Counted from the first letter of the stretch, positions 34,638 through 43,632 are shown. The stretch: 64,000 nucleotides of DNA from Microbacterium wangchenii (GCF_004564355.1 NZ_CP038266.1:3162001-3226000); one strand, 5' to 3'. The notes: generated by a model from the sequence alone, not told the origin. Program-made: numbers and translations.

Positions 34638-35574
34638 GGCGACCGGACGCGGAGGCGCCGGGTCCCCGGACGGCCGCGACTCGCGCAGATGGCTGCGCGA
34701 TATGGCGGCACTGTTCGCGCTTCCCGCGATGTGGATGGACCAGACGCCCGCCGAGATCGGCGCCGGTCTGCTGAGCGTTCTCACCGGCATGCTGGACGTG
34801 CGCGCAGCCTTCGTGCGGTTCGACGGAGCGGGAGCGGACGCGCCCGTCATCGCCTGGCGCCCTGAGGACCCGCAGATCGCGCCCGAGCTCACCGCCGCGC
34901 ACGAATCTCAGGCGGCAGCGGCAGCGGGAATCACGACGACGGCCGTCGAGGTGCGCGGCGCGATCCTCCGCGTCACGCGAGTGCCCCTCACGCTGCCCTG
35001 GGAGAGCGCGGTCGTCCTGGTCTCCTCCGATCGACCCGATTTCCCCACGCCCGCCGAAACGCACGTGCTGCGGGTGGCGGTCGGACAGGCCGTGATCGCC
35101 TTCCACACCGCCCGGCGACTCGCACTCGAACAGCGCGCCCGGCGTGCCGCGGAGACGGCGCTTCAGCGCCGGGACGCGCTCGTGCACTCACTGACCCACG
35201 ACATCGAACCCGCCCTGGCGTCTCTGTCGCACCGGATGCGGGACGCGCTGCACGAACTCTCGCGGACGGAGTCCACGCCACCTCGCAAGACCGCCGACAT
35301 CACGGCGGAGGAGGTCGCCGCGGACCGGAACGCCGCGATCGTGCAGCCGCCGGCCGCGCTCACCCGGCGCGAGGCGGAGGTGCTCGGCCTGCTCGCGCAG
35401 GGCCTGAGCAACAAGGAGATCGCGGGTGTGCTGTGGCTGAGCGATCGCACCGTGGAGCGGCACATCACGAGCCTCTACCGGAAGATCGGGGTCGCCAGGC
35501 GCAGCGAGGCGACGGCGTTCGCCCTGCGCCATCCCGCTCCCCCGTCGGCGGAGGGGGACGCCGCCCACGGTTGA
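34624..35574 (+). CDS. GAF-like / LuxR-type transcription regulator
   Basis: 316 residues from the GTG at 34624. An N-terminal GAF-like region (about 35-170) is followed by a helical linker with RRDALVHSLTHDIEPALASL, which resembles a histidine kinase dimerisation helix, and then a C-terminal LuxR/NarL helix-turn-helix (LTRREAEVLGLLAQGLSNKE, KIGVARRSEATAF). It starts within the MEDS gene, so the two are translationally coupled. The start is not certain: a downstream ATG near 34704 is possible. Likely targets are the epoxide hydrolase gene that follows. Confidence 0.84.
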   Translation: MPTAEATGRGGAGSPDGRDSRRWLRDMAALFALPAMWMDQTPAEIGAGLLSVLTGMLDVRAAFVRFDGAGADAPVIAWRPEDPQIAPELTAAHESQAAAAAGITTTAVEVRGAILRVTRVPLTLPWESAVVLVSSDRPDFPTPAETHVLRVAVGQAVIAFHTARRLALEQRARRAAETALQRRDALVHSLTHDIEPALASLSHRMRDALHELSRTESTPPRKTADITAEEVAADRNAAIVQPPAALTRREAEVLGLLAQGLSNKEIAGVLWLSDRTVERHITSLYRKIGVARRSEATAFALRHPAPPSAEGDAAHG

Positions 35575-35580
35575 GGGGTT

Positions 35581-35619
35581 CTCCCCAACACCGCCGGAGC
35601 GGCCCCACAGGTTGGGGAG
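35581..35619. promoter_or_regulatory. Inverted repeat between the LuxR gene and the epoxide hydrolase
   Basis: CTCCCCAAC and GTTGGGGAG are perfect 9-base arms with a 21-base spacer. It lies 7 bases after the LuxR stop and 86 bases before the hydrolase start. It may be the terminator of the regulator or its operator; with a long spacer and no T-run the operator reading is attractive but unproven. Confidence 0.4.
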
Positions 35620-35704
35620 TCCTCCGGACGAGGTACGGCCGACGGTGCGGAATCGTCGATCACGACGTCATCCACGACGCCGCAGCATCGAAAGGACCCG
35701 TCCC

Positions 35705-36925
35705 ATGACCATGACAGAAGCCGCATCCGCGGTCGAGACCACCGGTGAGAACCACGCCATCCGTCCCTTCCGGTTCGACGCGCCCCGTCGAGAACTGCAC
35801 AACCTGCGCCGCCGCATCCATGACACGCGATGGCCCGAGCGCGAGACCGTGGTCGACGCCTCGCAGGGCGTGCAGTTGGACGTCGTGAAAGCGCTCGCGG
35901 AGTACTGGGAGGACGAGCACGACTGGCGTGACGTGCAAGCGCGCCTGAATGCGCTGCCGCAGTTCACCACGAGCATCGACGGTCTGGACATCCACTTCAT
36001 CCACGTGCGATCGTCCTCGCCCGGCGCGCTCCCGATGATCGTCACGCACGGGTGGCCGGGCTCCATCATCGAGCAGATGAAGATCATCGGCCCGCTCACC
36101 GATCCGACGGCGCACGAGGCGGCGGCATCCGACGCCTTCGACCTGGTCATCCCGTCGCTGCCCGGACACGGGTTCTCCGGCAAGCCGCGGGAGACCGGTT
36201 GGGACCCCATCCGCATCGCGCGGGCATGGATCGAACTCATGCGACGTCTGGGCTATGACCGATATGTCGCGCAGGGGGGCGACTGGGGCAATGCCGTCAC
36301 GGAGCAGATGGCGCTTCTGCAGCCCGAGGGGCTGATCGGGATCCACACGAACATGCCCGCCACGATCCCCGCCGCCATCGCCGACGCCCTCGCGAGCGGA
36401 GCGGACATGCCCGCGGGACTGTCGGAGGACGAGCGGACCGCCTGGGATCAGCTGTCGTTCTTCTACGCACACGGCCTCGGCTACGCGCAGGAGATGGCCA
36501 ACCGGCCGCAGACGCTGTACGGGATCGCCGACTCGCCCGTGGGCCTTGCCGCATGGATGCTCGATCACGACGCTCGCAGCTACGACCTGATCGCGCGGGT
36601 CTTCGCCGGCCAGTCCGAGGGCCTGACCCGCGACGACGTCCTGGACAACATCACGCTCTACTGGCTCACCGAGACCGCCGTGTCATCCGCACGGCTGTAC
36701 TGGGAGAGCAAGCTGGCGTTCTTCGCTCCCAAGGGCGTCACACTGCCGGTCGCGGTGAGCGTGTTCCCGGATGAGATCTATGCCGCCCCGCGCAGCTGGA
36801 CCGAACAGGCGTATCCGAACCTCATCCACTACAACCGGCTGGATCGCGGAGGGCACTTCGCGGCATGGGAGCAGCCCGCGCTGTTCGCCCAGGAGATGCG
36901 TGACGCGTTCAGATCACTGCGCTGA
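35705..36925 (+). CDS. Epoxide hydrolase, EHN-domain family
   Basis: 406 residues, the usual size of microsomal-type epoxide hydrolases. An N-terminal EHN domain (RPFRFDAPRRELHNLRRRI and DWRDVQARLNALPQF) precedes the alpha/beta fold with HGWPGS (oxyanion hole), GGDWGN (Asp nucleophile) and GGHFAAWEQP (catalytic His). It hydrolyses epoxides to diols. A second ATG six bases downstream is an alternative start. It ends at a strong hairpin and is preceded by a MEDS/LuxR pair that may control it. Confidence 0.92.
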   Translation: MTMTEAASAVETTGENHAIRPFRFDAPRRELHNLRRRIHDTRWPERETVVDASQGVQLDVVKALAEYWEDEHDWRDVQARLNALPQFTTSIDGLDIHFIHVRSSSPGALPMIVTHGWPGSIIEQMKIIGPLTDPTAHEAAASDAFDLVIPSLPGHGFSGKPRETGWDPIRIARAWIELMRRLGYDRYVAQGGDWGNAVTEQMALLQPEGLIGIHTNMPATIPAAIADALASGADMPAGLSEDERTAWDQLSFFYAHGLGYAQEMANRPQTLYGIADSPVGLAAWMLDHDARSYDLIARVFAGQSEGLTRDDVLDNITLYWLTETAVSSARLYWESKLAFFAPKGVTLPVAVSVFPDEIYAAPRSWTEQAYPNLIHYNRLDRGGHFAAWEQPALFAQEMRDAFRSLR

Positions 36926-36953
36926 GCCGCCGCGTGTGGACGCGGCGGCTCAG
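36922..36953. terminator. Terminator hairpin after the epoxide hydrolase
   Basis: Perfect 14-base arms (CTGAGCCGCCGCGT and complement) with a 4-base loop; the epoxide hydrolase stop codon lies within the left arm. It separates convergent genes and could act for both. Confidence 0.65.
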
Positions 36954-36966
36954 GAATCGGTGACGA

Positions 36967-37656
36967 CTAGCCGGCCGTGACAGGCACGCCGAGCCGCCCG
37001 TCCACCATCTCCAGCACGCGGTCGCAGTGCTCCAGAACGTCGCGGTCGTGCGTGACCATGACGACGGCGACATCGGAGGCGTGCGCGCGGTCGGCCAGCA
37101 GCTCGACCACTTCGTGGCTGCGGCGGCGGTCGAGCGCCGCCGTGGGCTCGTCGACGAGGAGCAGCGAGGGGTCGTTCACCAGAGCCCGGGCGATGCCCAC
37201 GCGCTGACGCTCGCCACCGGAGAGCTGACCGGGACGATGCCCGGCGCGGTGCGCCATCCCCACCGAGGAAAGCAGCCCGGCCGGATCGACCTTCCGGTTG
37301 CCGGCGAGCCGCCCGGCGAGGCGCAGCTGGTCGGCTGCCGTGAGGGAGGGCAGGAGGTTCCCCGACTGGAAGACGAAGCCGATGTTGCGAAGGCGGAAGC
37401 GGGTGGCGGCGCTCTTGGAGAGAGTCCCGAGCTCGGTGCCGTGCACTCGGACGACACCCCGGTCGGGACGTGCCAGCGCGCCGGCGACGGCGAGCAGGGA
37501 CGACTTGCCCGACCCGGAGGGACCGACGATGGCGACGAACTCGCCGGGCATGACGGTGAACGACACGTCGTCCAAGGCGCGCACGCGGGAATCGCCGTCG
37601 CCGAGTTCGAGGACTGCGCCCGAGACATCCAGGGCGGGTGTGGTTGCGGAATTCAT
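36967..37656 (-). CDS. ABC transporter ATP-binding protein, MacB/LolD type
   Basis: 229 residues, one nucleotide-binding domain: Walker A GPSGSGKSS (about 45-53), Q-loop FVFQSGNLLP, signature LSGGERQR, Walker B LLLVDEPTAALD and VTHDRD. The short length and the LLPSLTAADQL segment fit ATPases paired with FtsX-like permeases. Its start overlaps the permease stop as ATGA. It powers export or signal-linked release of an unknown substrate. Confidence 0.92.
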   Translation of the reverse strand: MNSATTPALDVSGAVLELGDGDSRVRALDDVSFTVMPGEFVAIVGPSGSGKSSLLAVAGALARPDRGVVRVHGTELGTLSKSAATRFRLRNIGFVFQSGNLLPSLTAADQLRLAGRLAGNRKVDPAGLLSSVGMAHRAGHRPGQLSGGERQRVGIARALVNDPSLLLVDEPTAALDRRRSHEVVELLADRAHASDVAVVMVTHDRDVLEHCDRVLEMVDGRLGVPVTAG

Positions 37657-38795
37657 CGCTGACCTCCCAGGGCGCGAAGCGGGTCGATTCGGGTGATGCG
37701 GAGCACGGCGATCGCCGCGCCCGACAGGCCCAGGCCGATGGTGAGTGCGGAGGCGACGGCGATGGGTGCGAGCTCGAGGTCGAACGGCATGGCATCCGGC
37801 ATCGCCGCGCCCATCCCGACGCCCGCCGCGACCCCCAGCGCCGTGAAGCCGACCAGGAGGATGGCGGCCTGCACGAGGCTGTCGCGCAGCAGATAGCCGC
37901 TGGATGCTCCGGTGGCCCGCAGCACGGCGAGGTCGTGGCTGCGCTGGATGGTCCAGACCGTGAAGAACGCACCGACGACCAGGGCGCAGATCGCGTAGAG
38001 GAAGACCTGGATCATGCTCAGCGTGAGCGTCTCGGCTTCGTACCCCGGCGACGCGTTGAACGACTCCGTCAGGGTCATCGTCGTGGTGGCGGCCGTCTCA
38101 TCGATGCCGGCGAAATCGGGCGCGACATCGTGCTGGGCGAGGAGGGCCACGACACTGGCGAACGGGAAGTCGAGCGCGTCGAGCTGCGCAGCGGTCGGGG
38201 CGCCGGGCTCCGCCATCCCCGCGGCCATGAGGCGCCACGTGTCGATCGGCAGGTAGGCGACGTCCACGTGACCGAAGGTCGCCTGCCCCTCGGTGAAACC
38301 GACGACGGTCAGTTCGACGTCCAGCCGGTCCAGGGTGACCACGGTCCCGATGTCGATGCCCTCCTCACGGAGGGGCTCCGACACGATGATGCCGTCCACC
38401 CGGCCGAGTGGATCGCCGGCCGAGACCGGCGGAGACAGGAAGCCCCGCGGTTCGACACCGAAGAGGGTGAGGTCGATCTGGGTGTCGTCGTCGGTCACGC
38501 CGTTGACGATGTTGACGCCCATCGGCTCCGCCTCGGCGATGCCGTCCGCGTCCTGCCAGACCGACAGCTGCTCGTCGTCGACGACCGATCGACTGAACGC
38601 GTTGTCTTTCATGGTGCCCTCATCGAAGGCGAAAGCAGTGGCGGGCATGGCCTTCAGGCCGGAGACGCCGTCGTTCACAAGCCCCGAGGAGAGTCCGGAC
38701 AGGAGGACGACGAGAACGGAGATGAGAGCGATCACGATGCCCATGAGGGCGAAGCGACCGCGAGCGAACCGCAGTTCGCGCAGAGCGAGGAACAT
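37653..38795 (-). CDS. ABC transporter permease, FtsX/MacB-like
   Basis: 380 residues with one N-terminal membrane segment (about 18-40), a large extracytoplasmic domain, and three C-terminal segments (about 258-375), the layout of FtsX-like permeases of the DevC type. The final RITRIDPLRALGG motif is common in the group. It is upstream of its ATPase gene and downstream of a candidate operator recognised by the neighbouring TetR protein. Confidence 0.9.
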   Translation of the reverse strand: MFLALRELRFARGRFALMGIVIALISVLVVLLSGLSSGLVNDGVSGLKAMPATAFAFDEGTMKDNAFSRSVVDDEQLSVWQDADGIAEAEPMGVNIVNGVTDDDTQIDLTLFGVEPRGFLSPPVSAGDPLGRVDGIIVSEPLREEGIDIGTVVTLDRLDVELTVVGFTEGQATFGHVDVAYLPIDTWRLMAAGMAEPGAPTAAQLDALDFPFASVVALLAQHDVAPDFAGIDETAATTTMTLTESFNASPGYEAETLTLSMIQVFLYAICALVVGAFFTVWTIQRSHDLAVLRATGASSGYLLRDSLVQAAILLVGFTALGVAAGVGMGAAMPDAMPFDLELAPIAVASALTIGLGLSGAAIAVLRITRIDPLRALGGQR

Positions 38796-38819
38796 GAGAT
38801 CTTTTCCGTCAAAGGTTTA

Positions 38820-38841
38820 CCGACAGACTGTCGGAATCATA
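38820..38841. promoter_or_regulatory. TetR operator over the ABC operon promoter
   Basis: CCGACAG-A-CTGTCGG (38820-38834) is a perfect 15-base palindrome. A minus-strand -10 TATGAT (38836-38841) directly abuts it, and a second degenerate copy (CCGGCAG-T-CTGTCAC, 38842-38856) follows. The same CCGACA-N3-TGTCGG occurs at 39866-39880. Confidence 0.75.
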
Positions 38842-38891
38842 CCGGCAGTCTGTCACCAAAACCTCCCACGGCAAAATCGCCGGACGCCGGG

Positions 38892-39467
38892 TCAGCCGGT
38901 GAGACCTCGCGTGAGGAGCCCGAAGACGTCGCGTGCCACCTCACGGTGATCGGTCCCATGCGAGATCAACTGGATCCCCGCACCGAGCACTCCCTGGGCG
39001 AGCACGGCCGCAGAAGGCGGGTTCGGCACATCGAGATGGTCCAGCACGCGGACCAGCGGTCGCATGAGGGCATCATGCAGGGCCATGAGATCGTCGAACC
39101 GGCTCGGGCTGAGATTCGCATCCCGCAGCGCGCCCGCGATGGCGTGCTTGCCATCCGCGGTCATGGCCATCGTGGCGTCCACGAAAGCGCGGAGTTCGTC
39201 GAGGCCCGGCTCGACCCCGGCCAGCGCGTCGTCGATCTCCGCATCCCACCGCTCGATCGCGTCGATCGCGATCGCGACGAGCAGGTCATCGAGCGAGGGG
39301 AAGTAGTCGTAGAAGCTCGACCGCGACATCCCCGCACGCTCGCACACACTGCGCGGCGATACACCAGCGAGCCCGGACTCGGCCAGGAGGGCCTCCCCGG
39401 CACGGACGAGGGCCGCGCGCTGCGCTGCCCGGTGCTCGGCGACGGTGGGTGCGGAGATCTTCGGCAT
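38892..39467 (-). CDS. TetR-family regulator of the adjacent ABC operon
   Basis: 191 residues. The helix-turn-helix SVCERAGMSRSSFYDYFPSLDD (about 40-61) is typical; the ligand domain is short. The ATG at 39467 has no ribosome site, but CATAAT lies 6 bases upstream (39474-39479), suggesting a leaderless mRNA. It is between the ABC operon and a small membrane protein gene, and a common palindrome lies at both promoters, so it probably represses both. Confidence 0.87.
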   Translation of the reverse strand: MPKISAPTVAEHRAAQRAALVRAGEALLAESGLAGVSPRSVCERAGMSRSSFYDYFPSLDDLLVAIAIDAIERWDAEIDDALAGVEPGLDELRAFVDATMAMTADGKHAIAGALRDANLSPSRFDDLMALHDALMRPLVRVLDHLDVPNPPSAAVLAQGVLGAGIQLISHGTDHREVARDVFGLLTRGLTG

Positions 39468-39498
39468 CTCGCAATTATGCTCGCCGCGCGCGCATGGT

Positions 39499-39852
39499 CT
39501 ACTTCCAGACGGTCGCGAGAACGACGTTGAGCACGGTGAGCCCACCGATCGCCGGCAGCACCCACGTCGCGACGGCCTCGCGCTTGCGGTGGATCAGAGC
39601 GATCACGATGATCGCCACGAGGACAGCGAGCTTCACGCTGATCTTGACGTTGTTCACCTCGTTGCCCAGCGGATACTGGAGCCCCACCAGCACAACGCCG
39701 GTGACGAGCATGGTCCACGCGCCGTGCATCATCGCGGGCAGCACGCGGGCCTTGCCCTGGCGCATCGCGGCGATCTGGTACAGCACACCGCCGAGCAGAG
39801 CGGCGACACCGATGATGTGCAGGGCCAGGACGACGTTCTTGAGGATCTCCAT
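39499..39852 (-). CDS. Small four-helix membrane protein, function unknown
   Basis: 117 residues, with four hydrophobic segments (about 6-27, 41-62, 72-88, 95-115) and short loops; I do not recognise the family. Its promoter region contains CCGACA-TCC-TGTCGG (39866-39880), the operator also present at the ABC operon, which ties it to the TetR regulator 32 bases downstream. It may be an accessory or small efflux-related protein. No signal peptide or catalytic motif is visible. Confidence 0.8.
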   Translation of the reverse strand: MEILKNVVLALHIIGVAALLGGVLYQIAAMRQGKARVLPAMMHGAWTMLVTGVVLVGLQYPLGNEVNNVKISVKLAVLVAIIVIALIHRKREAVATWVLPAIGGLTVLNVVLATVWK

Positions 39853-39865
39853 ACGTTCCAGCTTA

Positions 39866-39880
39866 CCGACATCCTGTCGG
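39866..39880. promoter_or_regulatory. TetR operator at the small membrane protein gene
   Basis: CCGACA-TCC-TGTCGG, 6-base arms plus 3-base centre, preceded by TTA as at 38817-38834 (TTACCGACA shared). It lies 13 bases upstream of the start codon. Confidence 0.75.
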
Positions 39881-40026
39881 CTAATTTGCCGAGCGGCGGA
39901 TCGCGACGCGGTTCCGTTCGGCACCGTCGCGACGCAGGATGGCAGTCCGTAGGGGGTGCGGCGGAGCAAACCGTCGGCTACGGTCGCGGCATCCGAAAGC
40001 ACACCCGTGCGCGAGAGGAGACCCGG

Positions 40027-41544
40027 ATGGATCCGGAGGTCTTGGTCGTGGGCGCCGGCCCCACGGGACTCACGACCGCCCTGGAACTGGCACGCCGCGG
40101 CATCGGCGTCCGGATCATCGACCGGGCGGCGACTCCCAACACCCAGACACGAGCGCTGGGGGTGCAGGCCCGCACGCTGGAGCTGTTCGCCCGGACCGGC
40201 GTCACGGACGAGCTCCTCGCACGTGGGCTCCGGGCCGACCGGTTCAACGTCTTCAGCGAGGGCCGCCGCATCCTCCGTGCGGATTTCAGCGGACTGCCGA
40301 CGGAGTACCCCTTCCTGTTGATGGTGCCGCAGAACGAGGTCGAAGACGTCCTCATGGCCGACCTCGCGCGGTTCGGGGTGACGGTCGAGCGCGAGGTGGA
40401 GCTCACCGCTCTCACCCCGAGCATCGATGGCGTCACCGCCACGGTGACCTACGGCGAGCGCCCCGCCGACGCGCGGACCTACCCGTGGATCATCGGCGCC
40501 GACGGCGCGCACAGCACCGTCCGCTCGCTGCTGGGCGTCGGATTCCTCGGCAGCGCGTTCGACGAGCACTTCGCCGTCGCCGATCTCCGTGTGGACTGGG
40601 ACCGGCCGCCGACGGAGTTCTTCGCCTTCCTGAACCGGGGACGGTTCGCCGCGTTCTTCCCCATGCTCGGCGGCTGGCACCGCGTCGCGATCGCCCGGCC
40701 CGCCGGCGAGGAGGGATGGGAGCGCGGCAGCGTCCCCACCGAGGATCTGCAGGCCGCCGTGGACACGATCGTGCCGGGTCGCCCGCAGATCCTGGAGGTG
40801 CGCGAGTCCGGGCGGTTCCGCATCAATCAGCGCCGTGCCGCCGCGCACCGCTCCGGCCGCGTGTTCCTCGCGGGCGACGCGGCGCACATCCATTCCGTGA
40901 TCGGCGCGCAGGGCATGAACACCGGCATCCAGGACGCGTTCAACCTCGCGTGGAAGCTCGCCGACGTCATCCACGGGGACGCGCACGCCGGGCTGCTGGA
41001 CAGCTACGAGGCCGAACGCGCCCCCGTCGCGGCCCGACTGGTGAAGGGCACGCGGGCCGTGACGCGGATGACGCTGCTGCGCAATCCGATCGCGCTGGCC
41101 GCCCGGCGCACCGTCGCGCCCAGGATCCTCGGCCGTCCGCATACGCAGCGCGCCCTCACGCGTGCCGTCTCCCAGCTCGACGTCTCCTACCACGACGCCC
41201 GGGGCGCCGCACCGGCCGGCCGCGCGGCCGTCGGAGATCGCGCACCGGATGCGGAAGCGGGCGGTCGCCGCCTCCACGAGCTGCTGGACCCGGTCGGCTT
41301 CACGCTGCTGGAGTTCGGGACCGACACGGCAGCCACGACCGACCTCGCCCTCCCCGGCTCCGCGGCGATCGTGCGGGTGCCGGATGCATCGGCGGCCTCC
41401 GCGGCGTACGGCATCACCGGCCCCACCCTCGTGCTCGTGCGCCCCGACGGATACATCGCCGCGCGCGGCGGGGCGGAGGAGATCCGCCGGTATGCGACAT
41501 CGCCCGCCCGGATCGTCGACGCGAGCAGCCGGGGCATGCAGTGA
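40027..41544 (+). CDS. FAD-dependent aromatic monooxygenase, PheA/TfdB-like
   Basis: 505 residues. FAD motifs are VVGAGPTGLTTALELARRG (near residue 6), the DG motif GADGAHSTVRSLLG, and GDAAHIHSVIGAQGMNTG near 286-302. A C-terminal thioredoxin-like part is typical of phenol hydroxylases, here 380-505. Group A monooxygenases hydroxylate phenolic rings or polyketides, and some modify antibiotics. An AGGAGA site precedes the ATG at 40027. It is next to a second FAD monooxygenase 42 bases downstream, so the pair may form an operon. The substrate is unknown. Confidence 0.9.
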   Translation: MDPEVLVVGAGPTGLTTALELARRGIGVRIIDRAATPNTQTRALGVQARTLELFARTGVTDELLARGLRADRFNVFSEGRRILRADFSGLPTEYPFLLMVPQNEVEDVLMADLARFGVTVEREVELTALTPSIDGVTATVTYGERPADARTYPWIIGADGAHSTVRSLLGVGFLGSAFDEHFAVADLRVDWDRPPTEFFAFLNRGRFAAFFPMLGGWHRVAIARPAGEEGWERGSVPTEDLQAAVDTIVPGRPQILEVRESGRFRINQRRAAAHRSGRVFLAGDAAHIHSVIGAQGMNTGIQDAFNLAWKLADVIHGDAHAGLLDSYEAERAPVAARLVKGTRAVTRMTLLRNPIALAARRTVAPRILGRPHTQRALTRAVSQLDVSYHDARGAAPAGRAAVGDRAPDAEAGGRRLHELLDPVGFTLLEFGTDTAATTDLALPGSAAIVRVPDASAASAAYGITGPTLVLVRPDGYIAARGGAEEIRRYATSPARIVDASSRGMQ

Positions 41545-41586
41545 AGAACGTCCCCTCGGCGGAACCGATGCGAAAGGAGCATGCCC

Positions 41587-42822
41587 ATGCCCGGTGACAC
41601 GACCGTGCTGATCTCGGGAGCGGGGGTGGCCGGACCGGTGCTGGCCTACTGGCTCGCCCACCACGGGTTCGCCCCCACCGTGGTCGAACGGTCGACGTCG
41701 ATCCGCCGGTCCGGCGGGCACGCGGTCGACCTGTGGGGCTCGGCGGTGGACGTCGTGGAGCGGATGGGGATCCTGCCCAGCATCGAGGCGGCACGGACCG
41801 GCAACACAGCCGCGTCGCTGATCCGCCCGGGCAAGCCGCCCGTGCACATGCAGGTCGGAGACCTCACCACGCCCCTCACGGAGCGATCGGTGGAGATCCC
41901 GCGCGATGACCTGACGTGGCTGCTCAACGACGCGGCCGGCCGGAACGCCGAGTACATCCTCGGCGACTCGATCGCCGCGATCGAGGAAGACCCCGACGGC
42001 GTCACCGCGACTTTCGAGTCCGGGTCGCAACGCCGGTTCGACCTGGTGGTCGGCGCCGACGGCCTGCACTCGCGCGTGCGGCGACTGGCATTCGGGGACG
42101 AATCGCAGTTCCGCCGCTACCTCGGCGGGTACATCGCCATCTGCTCCGTCCCCGATTTCCTCGGTCTGGAGGACCGCATCTTCAACTACCGCGATGTGGA
42201 CCGCACCGTCGTGATGTACCCGGTGCGACAGACCGGCGACGCGCGCGCCGTCTTCATGTTCCGCCGCGCGGAGGAGTTCGAGTACGACCACCGGGACATG
42301 AGCCGGCAGAAGCGCCTGCTGCGCGCGGCCTACGCCACGAGCGGGTGGGAGGTGCCGAGACTGCTCGACTACGTCAGTCGCAGCGACACCCTCTACTTCG
42401 ACTCGATCAGCCAGATCCGGATGGATGCGTACACGCGGGGCCGCATCGCACTCGTCGGCGACGCCGGCTATGCGCCCGGCTCCGGCGTCGGCGGTGGGAC
42501 CACCCTGGCCACCACGGCCGCCTACATCCTCGCCCGGGAGCTCGCGGCGGCCGACGGCGACCACCGCGTCGCGTACGAGCGGTACGCCCGGGCACTGCGC
42601 GATGTCATCCCGAAGACGCGCGCCATCGGGCCGGCGCTGGTGGCCTCGCTCATCCCCCGCTCGCGTCTCGAGCTCGCCCTGGGGACGCAGGTCGCCCGCC
42701 TGCTCCCCCGCCTCCCCCGGCGCCTCCGGCAGGCGGTCCCCCTGCTTCCCCGGCCCGCGGCCGAGGGTCTTCGGGCGATGGCGGCGCTCCCCCTGGCGGA
42801 CGAGATGCCGCAGAAGACCTGA
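41587..42822 (+). CDS. FAD-dependent monooxygenase, TetX-like clade
   Basis: 411 residues. The N-terminal ISGAGVAGPVLAYWLAHHGF (about 8-27) is the Rossmann FAD motif, GADGLHSRVRRLAFG the DG motif, and GDAGYAPGSGVGGGTTLA the second FAD site. The RSGGHAVDLWGSA segment is usual in the clade that includes TetX and other antibiotic-modifying flavoproteins, but many members have unknown substrates. The ATG at 41587 was chosen as AAGGAG lies 7 bases before it; the ATG at 41581 is too close. Confidence 0.87.
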   Translation: MPGDTTVLISGAGVAGPVLAYWLAHHGFAPTVVERSTSIRRSGGHAVDLWGSAVDVVERMGILPSIEAARTGNTAASLIRPGKPPVHMQVGDLTTPLTERSVEIPRDDLTWLLNDAAGRNAEYILGDSIAAIEEDPDGVTATFESGSQRRFDLVVGADGLHSRVRRLAFGDESQFRRYLGGYIAICSVPDFLGLEDRIFNYRDVDRTVVMYPVRQTGDARAVFMFRRAEEFEYDHRDMSRQKRLLRAAYATSGWEVPRLLDYVSRSDTLYFDSISQIRMDAYTRGRIALVGDAGYAPGSGVGGGTTLATTAAYILARELAAADGDHRVAYERYARALRDVIPKTRAIGPALVASLIPRSRLELALGTQVARLLPRLPRRLRQAVPLLPRPAAEGLRAMAALPLADEMPQKT

Positions 42823-42936
42823 CCGGGATTGCACGGCGCCGGCGGATGCGGGCGTCAGCCTCCAGGATGACCCCCGGCGGCAGACCTCATTCCTGCGAGC
42901 GACGACGCGGGCGCCACCGCTGACGAGGCTGTAAGC

Positions 42937-43632
42937 ATGACCTCCTCAGTGCTACAGGCCACCCGACTCGTCAAGACCTTCGGATCCACCACCGCCCTGG
43001 CCGGAGTCGACCTCACCATCCGCCGCGGAGAATCCGTCGCCGTGATGGGAGCGTCCGGCTCGGGCAAGACCACCCTTCTGCACGTCCTCGCCGGCATCAC
43101 CACCCCGGATCAGGGCGAGGTGACGTTCACCCCCGCAACCGGCGAGGCCGTGCAGGTCACCACCCTCGGCGAGACCGGACGCTCGAAGCTGCGCCGTGAC
43201 AACTTCGGCTTCGTCTTCCAGCAGGGGCTGCTGATGCCCGAACTCACCGCGGTGGAGAACGTCGCGCTGGCTCTCATGATCACCGGGGTCGGGCGGGCCG
43301 AATCGACCGAGCGCGCCGCATCCTGGCTCGCCGCCCTGGGCCTGGGCGGCATGGAGGACCGGCGCATCGGCGAGCTCTCCGGCGGACAGGCGCAGCGGGT
43401 CGCCATCGCCCGCGCCCAGGTGACCGGCGCAGAGGTCGTGTTCGCCGACGAGCCCACGGGGGCGCTGGATTCGCGCACGTCTGGTGAGGTCATGGACGCG
43501 CTGCTGTGGGCGACGACGCAGCAGGGGCGCACGCTCGTGGTCGTGACGCATGATGCCGACGTGGCCGCCCGGTGCGCGCGCACGATCTCCGTGCGCGACG
43601 GCCGCCTCATCACGGCGGGGGCGTCGGCATGA
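42937..43632 (+). CDS. ABC transporter ATP-binding protein, MacB/BceA-like
   Basis: 231 residues. Walker A GASGSGKTTLL (about 38-48), Q-loop FVFQQGLL, signature LSGGQAQR, Walker B VVFADEPTGALD and VTHDADVAARC are all intact. The MPELTAVENVALALMI segment resembles bacitracin-type BceA ATPases. It is followed, with an ATGA overlap, by an FtsX-like permease gene. The 114-base gap from the monooxygenase gene leaves co-transcription open. Confidence 0.92.
   Translation: MTSSVLQATRLVKTFGSTTALAGVDLTIRRGESVAVMGASGSGKTTLLHVLAGITTPDQGEVTFTPATGEAVQVTTLGETGRSKLRRDNFGFVFQQGLLMPELTAVENVALALMITGVGRAESTERAASWLAALGLGGMEDRRIGELSGGQAQRVAIARAQVTGAEVVFADEPTGALDSRTSGEVMDALLWATTQQGRTLVVVTHDADVAARCARTISVRDGRLITAGASA

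Noticed and set aside
39499..42834. A very long minus-strand open frame (over 1100 codons) opposite the two monooxygenase genes
   Set aside because: Its codons are antisense to proteins with clear FAD motifs. Only the last 117 codons, from the ATG at 39852, form a plausible membrane protein; the rest is an artefact of high GC.
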